Source: Aricia agestis
Lineage: Eukaryota > Arthropoda > Insecta > Lepidoptera > Lycaenidae
Direction: 5' to 3'
Length of the DNA: 64,000 bases
Assembly (NCBI RefSeq): GCF_905147365.1
Contig: NC_056425.1
Location: 12,551,001 to 12,615,000 of the forward strand
Shown here: positions 46,913 through 59,538 of the stretch, one piece after another
Position numbering within the stretch: position 1 is the stretch's first letter
How the letters are laid out: every line of letters begins with the position of its first letter
Notes under the pieces: model-generated
Seen by the model: only the letters and a program-made list of their open reading frames with translations
Told to the model about the DNA's origin: nothing
Database searches by the model: none
Translations under genes and position numbers: made by a program

Positions 46913-48021
46913 ATGGAACCTGCGCAAAGAAGGTGCTGCAAATTAGAGTCAAAAACAATATGTAAGTACTGTATTATTTCCTTGCCATGTGCTGCCTATT
47001 GTACCTGCACGTTCCCGATGATAGTCATGATTTAAAGTAATTTACCTCATGATAACGCTCTATTCATATTCCCACAGTGCGTGATTTCTGTTGACAGGAT
47101 ATTTGGATTATTTGACCCCATTCTTAACATTTTCCTTATGAGAATTGACCATACATCAAAACTTGTGTTATCTGTTAGTAGGGTGACCAAATAACAGGTC
47201 TTTATGGGATTATCAAGAAAAAAACGTTTGAGGATGAAAGAAGTGGCAATAGGCTACTTGACCTATATTCAATTTCATTGAACAAATGCATATTTCTAGT
47301 AGAACTTGGCCTAGGAAACCGTATTTCACCCTTATCATCAAATAAAAGCTTATGATTGATAAATAAAGTCGATTTGAAAATATGATTTTATGAAAATAGG
47401 ATTTGTACTGACGAAAACGCTTTTGCGGTACTTCCGATTTGGATGTGACGTCATCAGACTCCTAATTTAATATCTTTTATGTATCGCGCTCGTTATAAGT
47501 AAGTTTATTTGATCATAAATAATAAGAATAAGCCTAGAAAGATTTCTAAAATATATTTTCTTGAATAATTCAAATAAAACATCATTTTTATATATTATTA
47601 TCTCCATTCATTGTAGACGGGAAATGAAATGGCCAACACTTTTCTCCAAAAGTTTTCAACATTACAAATTATTTCTAATTTCTTATTTAATTAATTTATA
47701 ATTTTTGGGCACATAAAATGTACGGTTACTACTTTGCTACTTTGTGGACAAAGTAATAACTACTTCTACAGGTTCTACTATTTACATGGTCACCCTAACA
47801 CCCAAAGGCTAGAGAATAGTAAATACATAATTATATACACGTTACCCGCAGTAAATAAATTGTGATTTACTACATAATGATAAGTGAAGCCGGTATGGCG
47901 TTATGGCTGAGTTGTAACAAATGTGGTTTAATTCTGTACAGCTTTAGCAATTGTACATAAACGATTTTTAATGGATTTGAGTCCTTATATTATAGTCTTT
48001 AGTCTTTTCTGGTATTAAAAG

Positions 48022-48150
48022 TCATCATTTGTCCTTTCCCGGGACTCAAAGCATCTTCCTACCAAATTTCAGCAAAATCGGTTTAGCGGTTTGGGCATGA
48101 AGAGGTAACAGACAGACACACTTTCACATTTATCATATTAGTATAGACTA
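48022..48150 (-). mobile_element. Helitron-like (Lep1-type) repeat, inverted
   Basis: TTTGTCCTTTCCCGGGACTC, TTTCAGCAAAATCGGTTTAG, GAAGAGGTAACAGACAGACA. Confidence 0.5.
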
Positions 48151-48328
48151 GCCATTTGACCGAGCTTTGCTCGGTACTCGGAACGGTACTCGATAAAACA
48201 CGAATTAAATGACATTTTCTAAAAATTATTCCTAGCTAGATCGATTTATCGCCCCCGAAACCCCCTATACTCGATCGGCTCCAACGATTGTCATGAAATT
48301 TAGTATTTCATGAGCAATTCTTGTATAT

Positions 48329-48501
48329 ACAGGGTGTAGTATTTTTTGTATGGGGAAACTCGTGACGCTCGGGCCCTTGCCCATACAAAAGTGAAAAAAA
48401 AATTCGTCTTTCAGAGCTGCTACTTTTACAGTGAACTCTCTACAAGGAACACGTACACACCCTAAAGTATTATCACTTATTTTTGTTACACACTGTATAT
48501 A
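48329..48501. mobile_element. MITE family A, copy 4, inserted in a palindrome
   Basis: Most of the left arm is deleted. The DNA on each side, GAGCAATTCTTGTATATA and TATATACAAGAATTGCTC, is itself an 18-bp perfect inverted repeat. Confidence 0.5.
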
Positions 48502-48995
48502 TACAAGAATTGCTCGTTTAAAGATATAATATTTTGTATTCTTTTGTTACAAATTTCAATGACTTTGATTTTTTAAAGAAATGCAAGACAAGTTCTGTCC
48601 AGTTTGCATAATAATAAGATGATGATCATTTTCAGACGACTTGATAACAATCTAACTCATCTTGCATACTATAAAGAGTTTATTTATAGTATGCTAGGAA
48701 TACCGAGAATTATTTATTACTTAAGCCCACGATAAGTTTAATTTACGTGACATTCTGATAGGCATGTTAGGTGTTAGCTAAGTTAAATTATTATATTATG
48801 ATTTGCAGGTTGAAGTAAAATAAATTACTTATATTCATATTTATTCAAAAACTTTTCTGATACCGCTGGATCTATTTTGATGAAATCTTGTGTGCTTATT
48901 GGGTACGTCATGTTCGGATAACATTTTTTAAACTAAGGATCGAAATAGTATAAATGGCTCGACTTTTGCCAAGCTAACCTGGTGAACGTACGTTT

Positions 48996-49285
48996 TGTTT
49001 TATGAAATAAGGGGGCAAACGAGCAAACGGGTCACCTGGATGGAAAGCAACTTCCGTCGCCCATGGCCACTCGCAGGATCAGAAGAGCTGCAGGTGCATT
49101 GCCGGCCTTTTAAGAGGGAACAGGTTAATAGGGGAGGGTAGGGAAGGGTAGGGGATTGGGCCCCCGTAAACTCACTTACTCGGCGAAACACAGCGCAAGC
49201 GCTGTTTCACGCCGGTTTTCTGTGAGAACGTGGTATTTCTCCGGTCGAGCCGGCGCATTCGTGCCGAATCATGGCTCTCCCACGT
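48996..49285 (-). mobile_element. SINE family S1, copy G
   Basis: Inverted copy with a shortened CCCTA-rich middle. Confidence 0.5.
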
Positions 49286-49322
49286 GTATTACCAAGTTAC
49301 CACTAAGTGGTAAGTACGGCAG

Positions 49323-49373
49323 AACTAAGTAAAGCCTAATAGCTAAGTCTTAGCTATTAGGCTTTACTTAGTT
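49323..49373. repeat. perfect 25-bp-arm hairpin with 1-nt loop
   Basis: The arm begins AACTAAGTAAAGCCTAATAG (25 nt to 49347); the loop is a single T; the exact complement follows to 49373. Confidence 0.5.
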
Positions 49374-50737
49374 ATTCTATAAGTACATACAACTACATAA
49401 TATTATCTATCAGTAACGTCTTTTAGATAAGATGTATTACAAATTACAATCAATTACTAGCTGAGTGATGACTGATGACTATATTGACTTCAACACCTGT
49501 CGATCACAGAGCGGAATAATAAGTGGTTTGTCGGACGTTAACACTAACTGCCAGAGCCCAGCAAAGTATTTAAGAGGGTACGCTAGCTCTGTTTTTTCAT
49601 ACAAAAGTATTCCCCAATTTACTCCCTGGACAATGCGTCTAGACAAATTATTTTTTATACAATATTGGGATCTGTTAAAGGCATCACACGTAGAGGCATA
49701 GGCACTTTATTTCTGAGCGCATAGGCCTCTACGTTTCAGAGGCATAGACTCACTCTTCCTGAAGATATTACAAAAATAGGCTCTATTTTAAAAGCTGAAT
49801 CAGAGGACTACTTTACCTCGATTTACTGTATCTGTCTCTATCACGTGCCGGCGCGGGGTGAAGAGTACCCCCGCGTTCCCTCGTATGATCAGAAAATCTT
49901 ACGGTGCGCCTGTCAACTTTTAGCCCGCGTTAAATGATACTAGGTATTTCTAATTATCTCAATCCTTGTAGGGCTTACAAAAATCTAGGGGTTTGTCCTG
50001 TGCTATCTCTACCAATAAGCTTTTCCTTAAGAAAAAGTAACTATCGGGGTTTTTGAGGTACAGCCTAGTGACATACAGACGAACGGATGGACGGATAGAT
50101 AGCGTGGACTTAGAAATAGGGTCCCGTTTTTTTAACCCATATTTTGCCGGTTTAGAAGTAGGCGTACAACCAGTCGACTCATTCGTCCCGAGGCATTCTC
50201 CCACGGCGGCTGAGTGTGCGCATTGCAGTATTAGTAATAATTCGTTACTCATCCCCGCGCTCTCGTGACATCCGTATACATGCTGTCATTGCACGATTAA
50301 TCATACAATCATTTATTACGCACAGAGAAATTCCCGAAACACTTATTCGGTATTGCTTAGTCCCCGAATCCTTTCTGATATCTATAGCACCTATGATATT
50401 ATATTATAAAAAAACTAGCTGTCCCGACAAACGTTTCTTTGCCATATAAAGTAGGTACTTACATATTTCGCCCGTATTATTTTATTGAAGTGACTAAATA
50501 AGTATGGCAACCATACCATGGCAACGTCCATCGCTATCCCGTCGCACAAACAATGGTCGCCGTCAGTCTCGAGTTGTAATAATTTATCATTATTTATTCA
50601 ACAAATGCACTTATCAATATAATAAGTACCCAGTAGCCGATTCTCAGACCCACTGAATATGCAAATATGTTAAAATCAATAAAGCCGTTTCGGAGGAGTA
50701 CGCGGCCTAACATTGTGACACGAGAATTTTATTGTAT

Positions 50738-50885
50738 ACTAGCTGTCCCGGTGAATTTCGTGTCACTTTAAAACCTTCCCTGGACTTCTACGAACATTTT
50801 AAGACTAAAATCAGCCTAATCCGTTCAGCCGTTTACGAGTCTTAGCGCGACTAACACATTTGAAAATCCATTTTTATATATAAGA
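50738..50885. mobile_element. Helitron-like repeat
   Basis: ACTAGCTGTCCCGGTGAATT, CTTCCCTGGACTTCTACGAA, CCGTTCAGCCGTTTACGAGT, then ATTTTTATATATAAG. A related start is at 50413. Confidence 0.5.
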
Positions 50886-51194
50886 TAAGAAGATAAGAAA
50901 AAGATATAGCTGACTATTACCAGAATTCCAGTGTTGTTGAAAGATTCGCAGTCAGTGAAGTTTAAGCTATAGACTCTAGAGCAGTGTTTTTCAATCTTGG
51001 TATAAAAATATTTTGCGAAACCCTTTGCTTTTTTTAACATGTAGGTACAACTCCGTTGCTCCAGAATTCATTTATCGCGTGGTTACGGTTCCCATACATA
51101 ACAGACAGACATGCACAATGCAGTATGGGCAATGGGCTTAGCAATATTGAATACCCTTATTTGACTTTTATCTTTGACCTTACGTAAGTAACGT

Positions 51195-51346
51195 AAGTTT
51201 TAAAGGAGAGGCCACAGAAAATGGATCTAGTCCATTTCTGTGGGAGAGGCCTTCTCCTTTAAAACTTACGTTTACACTAGTAAAAAACATGCTCCCTTAG
51301 ATGAATGATTGGTCTCGAGCGCACGCGCAAGACCAATCATTCATCT
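51195..51346. repeat. two adjacent hairpins
   Basis: 51190-51272 pairs ACGTAAGTTTTAAAGGAGA with TCTCCTTTAAAACTTACGT around CCACAGAAAATGGA / TCCATTTCTGTGG. Near 51300-51346, AGATGAATGATTGGTCT and its exact complement enclose a 14-nt loop. Confidence 0.5.
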
Positions 51347-51890
51347 AAGCACGCTACACAATACTTGTCAAAAAAGTGTACCTTAGGTACACATTTCAAT
51401 ACATTTTCAATATTTAGGTGACCTTGAGCGGTACTAGGCTGACTTTACATGACAGATCAAAAGGAACCAAATTTAAAACTATGGGAGTTACGGTTCCTTT
51501 TTTATTATTCGTAGATTACGTAACTTTTATCTTAAAACATAATCTGATTAATTTATTCCATTAAGTATTTAATATCTTGATTGCAGTCATACAAGTCAGT
51601 CAGATCAGAAACAAGTTTCCGAGACGCTCGATTAAGATCCGCTATTTTTGGTAATAGCGGCTAAGTGGTGCCAATATTTCCATTTTAGTACTAGGTAATC
51701 ATGCAGACATTCTAAAAGTCTGGTCACGAATCACGTAGAAAAGAGAATGAGCAATTTGGGACCATCTCTAATGGCAAAATACAATTTGGTAGTAAGATAA
51801 ATGATTGGTAGAGTATAGTCAATGTCCGTTACGCCAAAATTCGCTTATCGTGTAACCCGTGGGGTGTAACCCGTGGGGTGTAACCCGCCA

Positions 51891-52168
51891 GTTTCGGCAC
51901 GAATGGGCCGGCTCGACCGGAGAAATACCACGTTCTTACAGAAAACCGGCGTGAAACAGCGCTTGCGCTGTGTTTCGCCGAGTGGTGAGTTTACCGGAGG
52001 CCCAATCCCCTACCCTATTACCTTTCCTTCCCTACCCTATTACCCTATTCCCTCTATAAAGGCCGGCAACGCACCTGCAGCTCTTCTGATGCTGCGAGTG
52101 TCCATGGGCGACGGAAGTTGCTTTCCATCAGGTGAACCGTTAGCTCGTTTGCCCCCTTATTTCATAAT
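51891..52168 (+). mobile_element. SINE family S1, copy H (5' truncated)
   Basis: Starts at TTCGGCACGAATGGGCCG, right after a small tandem repeat of GTAACCCGTGGG, and ends GCCCCCTTATTTCATAA. Confidence 0.5.
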
Positions 52169-52174
52169 TATGTA

Positions 52175-52305
52175 TTCTATGACCTTTCCTGGGACTTAAA
52201 GTATCTTCATAACAAAATTCAGCTAAATCGGTTTAGAGGTTTGTGTGTGAAGAGGTAATAGACAGACGCACTTTCGCATTGTTAATAATATTAATATGGA
52301 TAATA
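52175..52305 (-). mobile_element. Helitron-like (Lep1-type) repeat, inverted
   Basis: ATGACCTTTCCTGGGACTTA, AATTCAGCTAAATCGGTTTA, GAAGAGGTAATAGACAGACG. Confidence 0.5.
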
Positions 52306-53406
52306 TTATGTCTCTTACATGAAAGGAGCGGCACTAAAAGAGTTACTTTTTTATTGTGTGGGTCACTTTTTGACTTTGGGGTATTAGTTATTACTCGTAG
52401 AAAAAGAAGAGTCTAAAGCAACTCTTTTCTCTACGTGTCTCTACGAAAGCCCACATCCGATTAGTCGTTAATATAAAAGCTGTTTAAGAATGTAATCTCT
52501 AACTAAACGTACCTACGCTTTATTCACAACATAAGTAAACATTATTATAACAGTTAAACTCTACACAGTTGTTATAAATCTAGAAATAATCATCATAAAG
52601 ATTATGACTCGTCGATTAATAGAACATGTGATCACACAGTTATGATTATTATTTTTGTATGAAGTGACTTGTCGATTTCCTTAATGATTATCTAGAATTC
52701 ATATTATGATGTTATTAACACAAATGCTACCACAAATGTTATTAAAAGCTGGAAAAGAAGGTTATCAAAATATACTTAATAGCATAATAAAATGCGAAAG
52801 TATGTCGAATTTCTTTCCCCACGATAAGCTATGTTGCGGGAAATATATATTCCCAACAGGCAAAAACATTTTGGCAAATCGACAGAGAAATTAACTATTT
52901 TCCATACAATATAATACATATATTTAGCCTAAAAGGTAGGACTCCTCGCTAGCCTTCAGTAGATTTTAACTAAACACAAAAGCTGTATGAATTTTATAGA
53001 AAATATTTTCTGGACGTGGTTAATATTTTCTGCAACCGGTGGTAGGCATGGCTCTGCCTTGCAAATACTAAAAAATATTGGGAGGTAGCATAAAATAAAG
53101 ATGTTTCTGATATTGAGAACAGTCGATACGATTAAACTCTTTATTGCACCAGGGTGGCCACATTGCATATTTATGTAGGAAATCGTAAAATATTTTCGTA
53201 CGCCATTTGAACGTATGCCAAAATATTTGCAAACAATGTCTGATAACGATTTCACTGTTACATTACTGTTGTATTATTATTTTGGGAGTGAATTTTGAAT
53301 TGTGGATTGCGTAATAAAGTAACCTACGTTTATTTTAAAATACTGTAGTAACGTTTCAAATGAAAATTTATAGTTACTTACCGCAAATTGGTTAATAAAT
53401 ATAGGC

Positions 53407-53914
53407 AATTAAGGACGCTATTACATTTTTTCACAAATATAAGCGATTTTCCGGTACCATTTTAAAGAATTAGGACTCACACTGAGAGGATATTTTGGTT
53501 TCAAATGAAAGATAATATATTCATCCCCACGTCTTTACTATAAAAATGTTATAGCCGCATACAAAATTTTCACATAAATACGTCCATCACAATAATCGCA
53601 AAAGATTAAAAAAAATGGGGTTTGATTAGGTACTATTATAGCTAAATACACTAAACTAAGGAAAATAAATATACAAAAAAATTGTTGCTTAATTAGTCCC
53701 CTGTACGAATAGCTAAATATTTTATATAAAAATAAATAACATTTCCATTTAAAAGAAAAATAAGAAACGCTCTCAAATTTCTTCATACATTTTCGCCGCA
53801 TTTCGCGTAACCGCCACTGTACAAGGCGCGCTGATATTGAATGTTATTTTAATGTCCTTAACGTCGATATTCGTACTGACCTGCTAATTTTTGTGATAGC
53901 GTCCTTAAATACAT
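53407..53914. mobile_element. TTAA-flanked MITE-like element
   Basis: TTAAGGACGCTATTACATTT at the left and TTTGTGATAGCGTCCTTAA at the right are inverted with TTAA at both borders, as in piggyBac-type insertions. The interior is AT-rich without a transposase frame. Confidence 0.5.
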
Positions 53915-54029
53915 AAAAAATATTTCGTGTAAAAGGAAGATAGATACGCTTCCAATGTCCTTTGCAAAAAAAATACTATACGTATTTTTCCAAAATCTTA
54001 ACCTCGACCTGTCAACAAGCAGCTAAGGG

Positions 54030-54190
54030 AGCATACCCATACTACGTGACCTACTTTTTAAGATTTTATGACCCCTGGTGACCGCATAGTATAAGCCAAG
54101 ACACCCCCCCCCCCCCCCTCAATTGTTCACGTAGTATTTGACAAGAATATTTTCACGTAGTCACGTAGTATGGGTATGTTCCCTAACAGC
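54030..54190. mobile_element. MITE-like palindrome with C-run
   Basis: GGGAGCATACCCATACTACG pairs with CGTAGTATGGGTATGTTCCC; a run of about 14 C lies at 54104-54118. Confidence 0.5.
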
Positions 54191-55164
54191 CGCACTCGGA
54201 GACAATTTAATAATAACTTATCTCTCACTTGAGGTGATGCCGCGTTAAAGTAGAAAATCTTAAATTAGATATTATGTTTTAGATCGCTTGTTGGCCGGGC
54301 CGGCCTCTCATAGAAAACAAGAATTGGAACAGCAAGAAATGAAAAGAGACAAAATGGTTTTTGTCGCGTAATTTAAAACCCATAAATATATTTTATATAA
54401 GCTATGGGCAAATTATAGTGTATGCTTGAACTAATCTATGTACAAATTTTGGAAGCTTATATCACTCTCCTCTGTTGGCGAAATTAAAATCCCTTTTTTT
54501 ACAGAGATCTTTTTGATTGATTATTCTGTGTTATAAAAGTTGACCAATCGTGTTATGCTATGGGTAATTCAAAGACAAAGACATGATGAATACTGACAAT
54601 GAACTTTAATTTCTTAGCTTTAGTCATTCTTGAGAAAAATCGATATCGCTACAGCCAAATTATCAAGGCGTCACCTTAACGAAGAGTTTAACAGATGACA
54701 TTAATTATTAAGGAGTTTATGTCCAAATCTTCATTAATTTATGATGAATAATCATTAAATGTCTCCCAGTACGGCTGTTAAATTCTTATAGGATTGCTTA
54801 CAACTCATTAACCGGGTAATGACATTATCATACATGGCCTGCCACTTGCCAGTTAAAATTGAGATGACGGCGAACAGCGCTTCGTACATAATTACTTTCA
54901 ATAATTAAATACTTATTGACCGGCTGCTTATGTATTGAGGTCATTATGTAATAGTAAACAAGACCCAAAAGCACATAAGGTGTTGTTAAGGAAAAATTGA
55001 ACTTTTTCTTTTTAAACTTCTTTAGCGGCGTTGTGCCTACTTTTTGGATAAATAATGTTAACCTTAAAGCTGATTGAAAATTCGTAAGACGGTGGGACCG
55101 ACGTGACGGCGCAACATAATATTATATTATTATGATGCGGCGAGTATTTAATAGCCCACTCTCT

Positions 55165-55330
55165 GTATACTTTTTAGGGTTCCGTACCCAAAGGGTAAAA
55201 ACGGCACCCTATTACTGAGACTTCGATGTCTGTCCGTCTGTCCGTCTGTCTGTCTCCAGGCTGTATCTCAAGAACCGCTATAACTAGACTTCTGAAATTT
55301 TCACAGATTTTTGTCATTCAATCAATATTT
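55165..55330. repeat. interspersed repeat (GGGTTCCGTACCC family), copy 1
   Basis: AGGGTTCCGTACCCAAAGGG, TCTGTCCGTCTGTCCGTCTG, GGCTGTATCTCAAGAACCG, CTAGACTTCTGAAATTTTCA. Copy 2 is at 63785-64000; a degraded relative is near 50040-50140. Confidence 0.5.
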
Positions 55331-56379
55331 TTTAAATATGCGGTAATAGGCGATTAACATAAATCTTAATATGTTAATACGTTTTTTGGGCACAAAAAAA
55401 AACTACTTATAACATAAAACTTATTTTTATACGAGAGTAAATTATTATTAATAATAATTAATGTTTTAGTAACATAGGCTATTTATGAGTTATGTTGTTC
55501 TACGAAGTAGCCTACGTGACGATGACGTAGTGACCTTAGGGAAACCACTTGTTACGTTATAGTGGACATATTTACTATGAATTTGGCGCCACACGCTGAC
55601 GCGGTCGGCCTCGGACACGGTGACCATGATTATGGTGGGACAAGTGTATAAATAAAACATTTAAAAACTTTGGCTACTGCTTGTAGCCAAAGCTATAAGG
55701 TTTAAGATAGAATCAAACTTATAACACCCCTCTTTTTTTGGCGGGGGTTAAAAAATAGGTAAGCGTTGAGTGCAAGACATTTAATTGTTTATTCCACACG
55801 ATTTGGAAGCGTGGAACAATTTTGTAGAAATTTATTCAATTTGGTACAAGGAAAAGCACGGAACTTTCAAGAATTTTTCATTTTTTCTTTATTCAGCTCT
55901 ATTAAATGTTCATAGAAGCAACTGAGCCGATTTAAATGTTTTCTTTGCGTTCAAATTGACTCGAGAATTATTTATGATTACAACTTTGCTCAAGTTGTAA
56001 ACTGATGGGAATGATGGACTGAATAATAGTTATGGTCCATCCTTAAGAATAGACAATAGTTGCTGAGTTAGCTAACAATTATGTAGTTTATTTCCTAATT
56101 CTAAAATAAAAATAAAGCCAGAGTGCAGCACTCAGTTCTGGACATTTGCTATGATTTATTAATATGGACACATATTGAGACAGATGCTATGATTTACAAC
56201 GCGCAATCGACTCGGATTCGAAAAATTTATCGCGCGACATCCAATAAACGCTCGCCGCGCCAGACATTGACCAATGGCTACACGGTAAAGTTTTCGAATC
56301 CGTGTCGAACGGGAATCGTGAATCCCCCTGCTGGACTATGTCCCGCAAGAACCACCTCACGTAGTCACCCTATACGTAG

Positions 56380-56533
56380 ATCTGCGCACGCGCATCCCAT
56401 ATACCGGCGGCGCGCGCGCCGCAGCATCAGTGGCCGCGACAACGTCCACCGAGCAACTCGGACAAGTGTGTGTTTGTTTGACGTGAATTTGAGTTTTTTT
56501 TTGGAAAAAAATCAGAAAGGGAACTTGAAAAAA
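56380..56533 (+). promoter_or_regulatory. probable transglutaminase core promoter and 5'UTR exon
   Basis: A GC-rich island (56190-56490) ends in CATATA at about 56398, then the arthropod initiator TCAGT with its A at 56429, about 30 bp downstream. CCAAT-like motifs (ATCCAATAA near 56240, GACCAATGG near 56268) lie upstream. A donor AAA|GTGAGTA follows at 56534, so a leader exon 56429-56533 could splice to the acceptor TTTTTTACAG before 59535. This rests on motifs and position only. Confidence 0.5.
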
Positions 56534-57234
56534 GTGAGTATTTTTTTTTATTTTGTTCTGTAATTGATTTTTTTCTATTTAAAAAATTAAGAAAGGAAAC
56601 CTAAGCGAAAAATGAGTTATTATTTTTTTAATTGAAAAATGCTTTCTTTTTAAAATAGTTTCTGGAATTATGGTCACAAATATAACGCTCTACCTTTTAC
56701 CAAATATTAGACTTGCAAGAATCGGAAAATCGGAATCTCTATAAAGGCTAGCTAAATTCGAACCGCAATATGTAAAAATATTATATTTCTGTAAGCAATA
56801 CGTTTAAAGTATTTATTAATATTAATAATTATTGATAAAAATATATTTTTACTCAGAATAAATATATTATATGCAAAATTAAATATCAAGGCAATAAAAT
56901 AAATTGTAGATAACTTGTAAACTTATTAATGCCACTAAAGACTAAACTGCACCCACGCATTAGCAAATATGCATATTACGAGTATGTAAAACTGCTCAAT
57001 TTACATATCTAATTTACAATATAACATTAAGATGTCAAGAAAGAAAAAAAAGTGGGTAGAAAAAAAAGCTGAGTTCGATTTCGAGCTGCGCCGCGCCGAG
57101 CTGGCTCTTGCTCTTGGTTTAAAAAGTTTTCTCCTTGTGTAGTTAATAAAGCTAAATTCTATTTTAAAATAGACACCGCGTTGCGTTATCAAGTTATCTC
57201 TATATTATCCATACTAATATTGTAAATTGGACTA

Positions 57235-57780
57235 GACTTGGGGCCGAGAGTCTCATATATGGCCCAGAACCGGTCTGTGGTATAATATATCCCAGTACCA
57301 CAAAGCAAATGCTCAAGGAATGGAGTCACAGACTAAGCAGAAAGCAATGGGCTGAGACCCCTGGCCTTGAACACTCCAAGGCACTAAAACCTGACTTCAA
57401 CAAGAAACTATCAGAATTAATGCTCACCTTGGGTAGGAACCAATTAAGAATCCTTACCAGAAGCCTAACTGGGAGCTCAACAAACACCTAAACAGAATGG
57501 GTATTTGTATCATAACGACTTGCAGATTCTGTGAGGAGGAGGATGAAATACCTATTCGCCTTCTCCTCGACTGCCCTGCTCTACTACAGAGCAGGAACAG
57601 GCACCTTGGTCGCCACGAAAACTCGTCCACAGAGGAAATTCGTGCCACCAACACCAACCATATCATTCAATTTATGAGCAGTATTGGGTTGGGGATGATA
57701 CTCTAGTGCGAAGGAGTCACAATAGATCCTCATGGGTCGCAGTGACGTCAGGTCTACAGCGAACTGCCTTCTAAAAAAAA
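57235..57780 (+). mobile_element. non-LTR retrotransposon fragment with RNase H-like C-terminus
   Basis: Frame 57309-57491 (MLKEWSHRLSRKQWAETPGL) continues after a frameshift as LNKHLNRMGI and TTCRFCEEEDEIPIRLLLDC. This is the Cys-rich end typical of R1/jockey-type RNase H domains. A dead fragment in the presumed first intron of the transglutaminase gene. Confidence 0.5.
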
Positions 57781-58099
57781 TTTATACATGGGAAGTCTAT
57801 CTGTTTGTCTGTTACCTTCACGCATAAAATGTTGAACCGATCTTAATGAAATTAGGTATGGGAATACTTTGAGTGCCGGGAAAGACATAAGATCTTCGAT
57901 CACTAATATACCATAAGATACTCTTTTGAAAAATAAGGCCTACTAAATACTGTTGTTCTAGGGATATGTCGTTTATAATTTAAAATCCTGTCCCGCGCTA
58001 GACTCTTATTCAAATCAAATCTTCAATGGTCCATTATCCATGAAGTAACAATGCCTAGTCATATTCTAGCAGCATCCTTTAGAAATTCAGCATTCAATA

Positions 58100-58308
58100 A
58101 CTGCTAACATTATATATTCGAAAGTGTGTCTGTCTGTCTGACTGTTACCTCTTCACGCCCAAACCGCTGAACTGATTTTGCTGAAATTTTGTATGGGGAT
58201 ACTTTGAGTCCCGGGAAAGACATAGGATATTTTTTTATCTGAAAAATGCAGGGTTGTCGCACAATAAATGAATTTTGGTGCAACGGAGTTGCGGGCGTCA
58301 TCTAGCTA
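58100..58308 (+). mobile_element. Helitron-like (Lep1-type) repeat
   Basis: CGAAAGTGTGTCTGTCTGTC ... CAACGGAGTTGCGGGCGTCA, ends CTAGCT. A shorter relative lies at 57780-57900. Confidence 0.5.
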
Positions 58309-59284
58309 GATAATAAAAAAATAATAATAAATCGACCACTCTGGCTAGCCAAAAGGCAAAGTTTTCAATGATCCGTGGTCAAACTAAGGACATTGATCTT
58401 AGATTTAATTGACTATCTTAAAGGCACAATAACAACCATTGTATAATATTTTTATGTAAATTTAAATAATTTTAATTGAGTAGTAATTGAGGCGTTCTCA
58501 AGTCAAGAGCAGGTAGTTAAAAAAAATGTGTTTTCGAATAAGGATGATAAGATCGGTACTAACTTACTGGAATCTTTTAGAAATCTTTCATGCAAAAAAA
58601 ATCTATAAGTCATAAAATATAATAACAGAAATTAACATGATAATAGCTCATTCATGTCCAAATGTAAAGTTTATCCTATTCGAAACTTAATGAATGTAAA
58701 TGCCTAATTTATTCTTAATGACTGGCGCCTTCAACAAACTGTTGGGACAAACAAAAGTACTTATTCATATCTGTAGGTAGGCGTCTGGATTTTTAATGAA
58801 CTGGCTGATCACATAATCAGCTATTTCAATGCAGCGCGCTAAATAAAGATATGATATAATTTCGATTCTGTAGTTGCGGGAATGCAAATAATTATTAGTC
58901 TTTGCTTAATTATTCTATTGTGTTGGTTTCACAAAGAACAATTACAGATTTTGTAAATAAAGCTTTTTTTTTAATTAGGGGAAACTCTTTTCTTAATATT
59001 AAGCATTTAAAATAAATACTTTTCGAAAAAAAGTGTAAAAACCTTTAATGCGATTGGAATTTATTTGTTATAAATTATTCAATTAAATTATTCGTAATCA
59101 ATTATAATATCAAAGCATAACATCTATCTACCAATTTTTATATTTGTTTTTTTTTTTATTGACCAAAAGTTAACTAGTTATTATTCTAAAAACTGCTAAT
59201 TAGTTTAGTCGCTCAACATACATTACAACATACGCTCTACTTAAGTCTTAACACTGCAGGTCATTTAACCAAAACTTTTTCGTT

Positions 59285-59415
59285 ACCACTTCGTTGTAGA
59301 ATCGCCAACAAAAATGTATGGAATTGGCATAAGCGCGTTCGTTAATATGACGTTGACGTTCGACTCGTCTTAACTTTTATTTCAATTCCATACATTTTGA
59401 TCAGCGATTCTATAA
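59285..59415. repeat. inverted repeat, MITE-like
   Basis: AGAATCGCCAACAAAAATGT ... GGAATTG pairs with CAATTCCATACATTTTGATC ... GCGATTCT. Confidence 0.5.
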
Positions 59416-59538
59416 AGAAGCGATAAAGAAAAGATCTTGGCTCACCTCCCTGTTCACTTAATATTTTATAGGTGAGGTTTTATAAGCACAGCCCTAATAA
59501 GCTCTATATATTAATTATGTCCTATTTTTTACAGCAAC

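Larger units (their letters stand above)
42390..56428. other. gene-free, transposon-rich intergenic region
   Basis: Between the IR-C 5' end and the transglutaminase promoter I find no exon that I can support. It is a mosaic of SINE S1 copies, Helitron-like repeats, MITEs and hairpins listed separately, separated by AT-rich unique DNA (for example 46.9-48.0, 49.4-50.4 and 52.3-53.4 kb). A 45-codon minus-strand frame at 54889-54755 (MYEALFAVISILTGKW) looks protein-like but matches nothing I recognise. Confidence 0.5.

Noticed and set aside
56123..56563. A 146-codon plus-strand open frame
   Set aside because: Composition is that of a GC-rich promoter, with arginine and serine runs, and it lacks any family motif. 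It is better explained as the transglutaminase promoter and leader exon.
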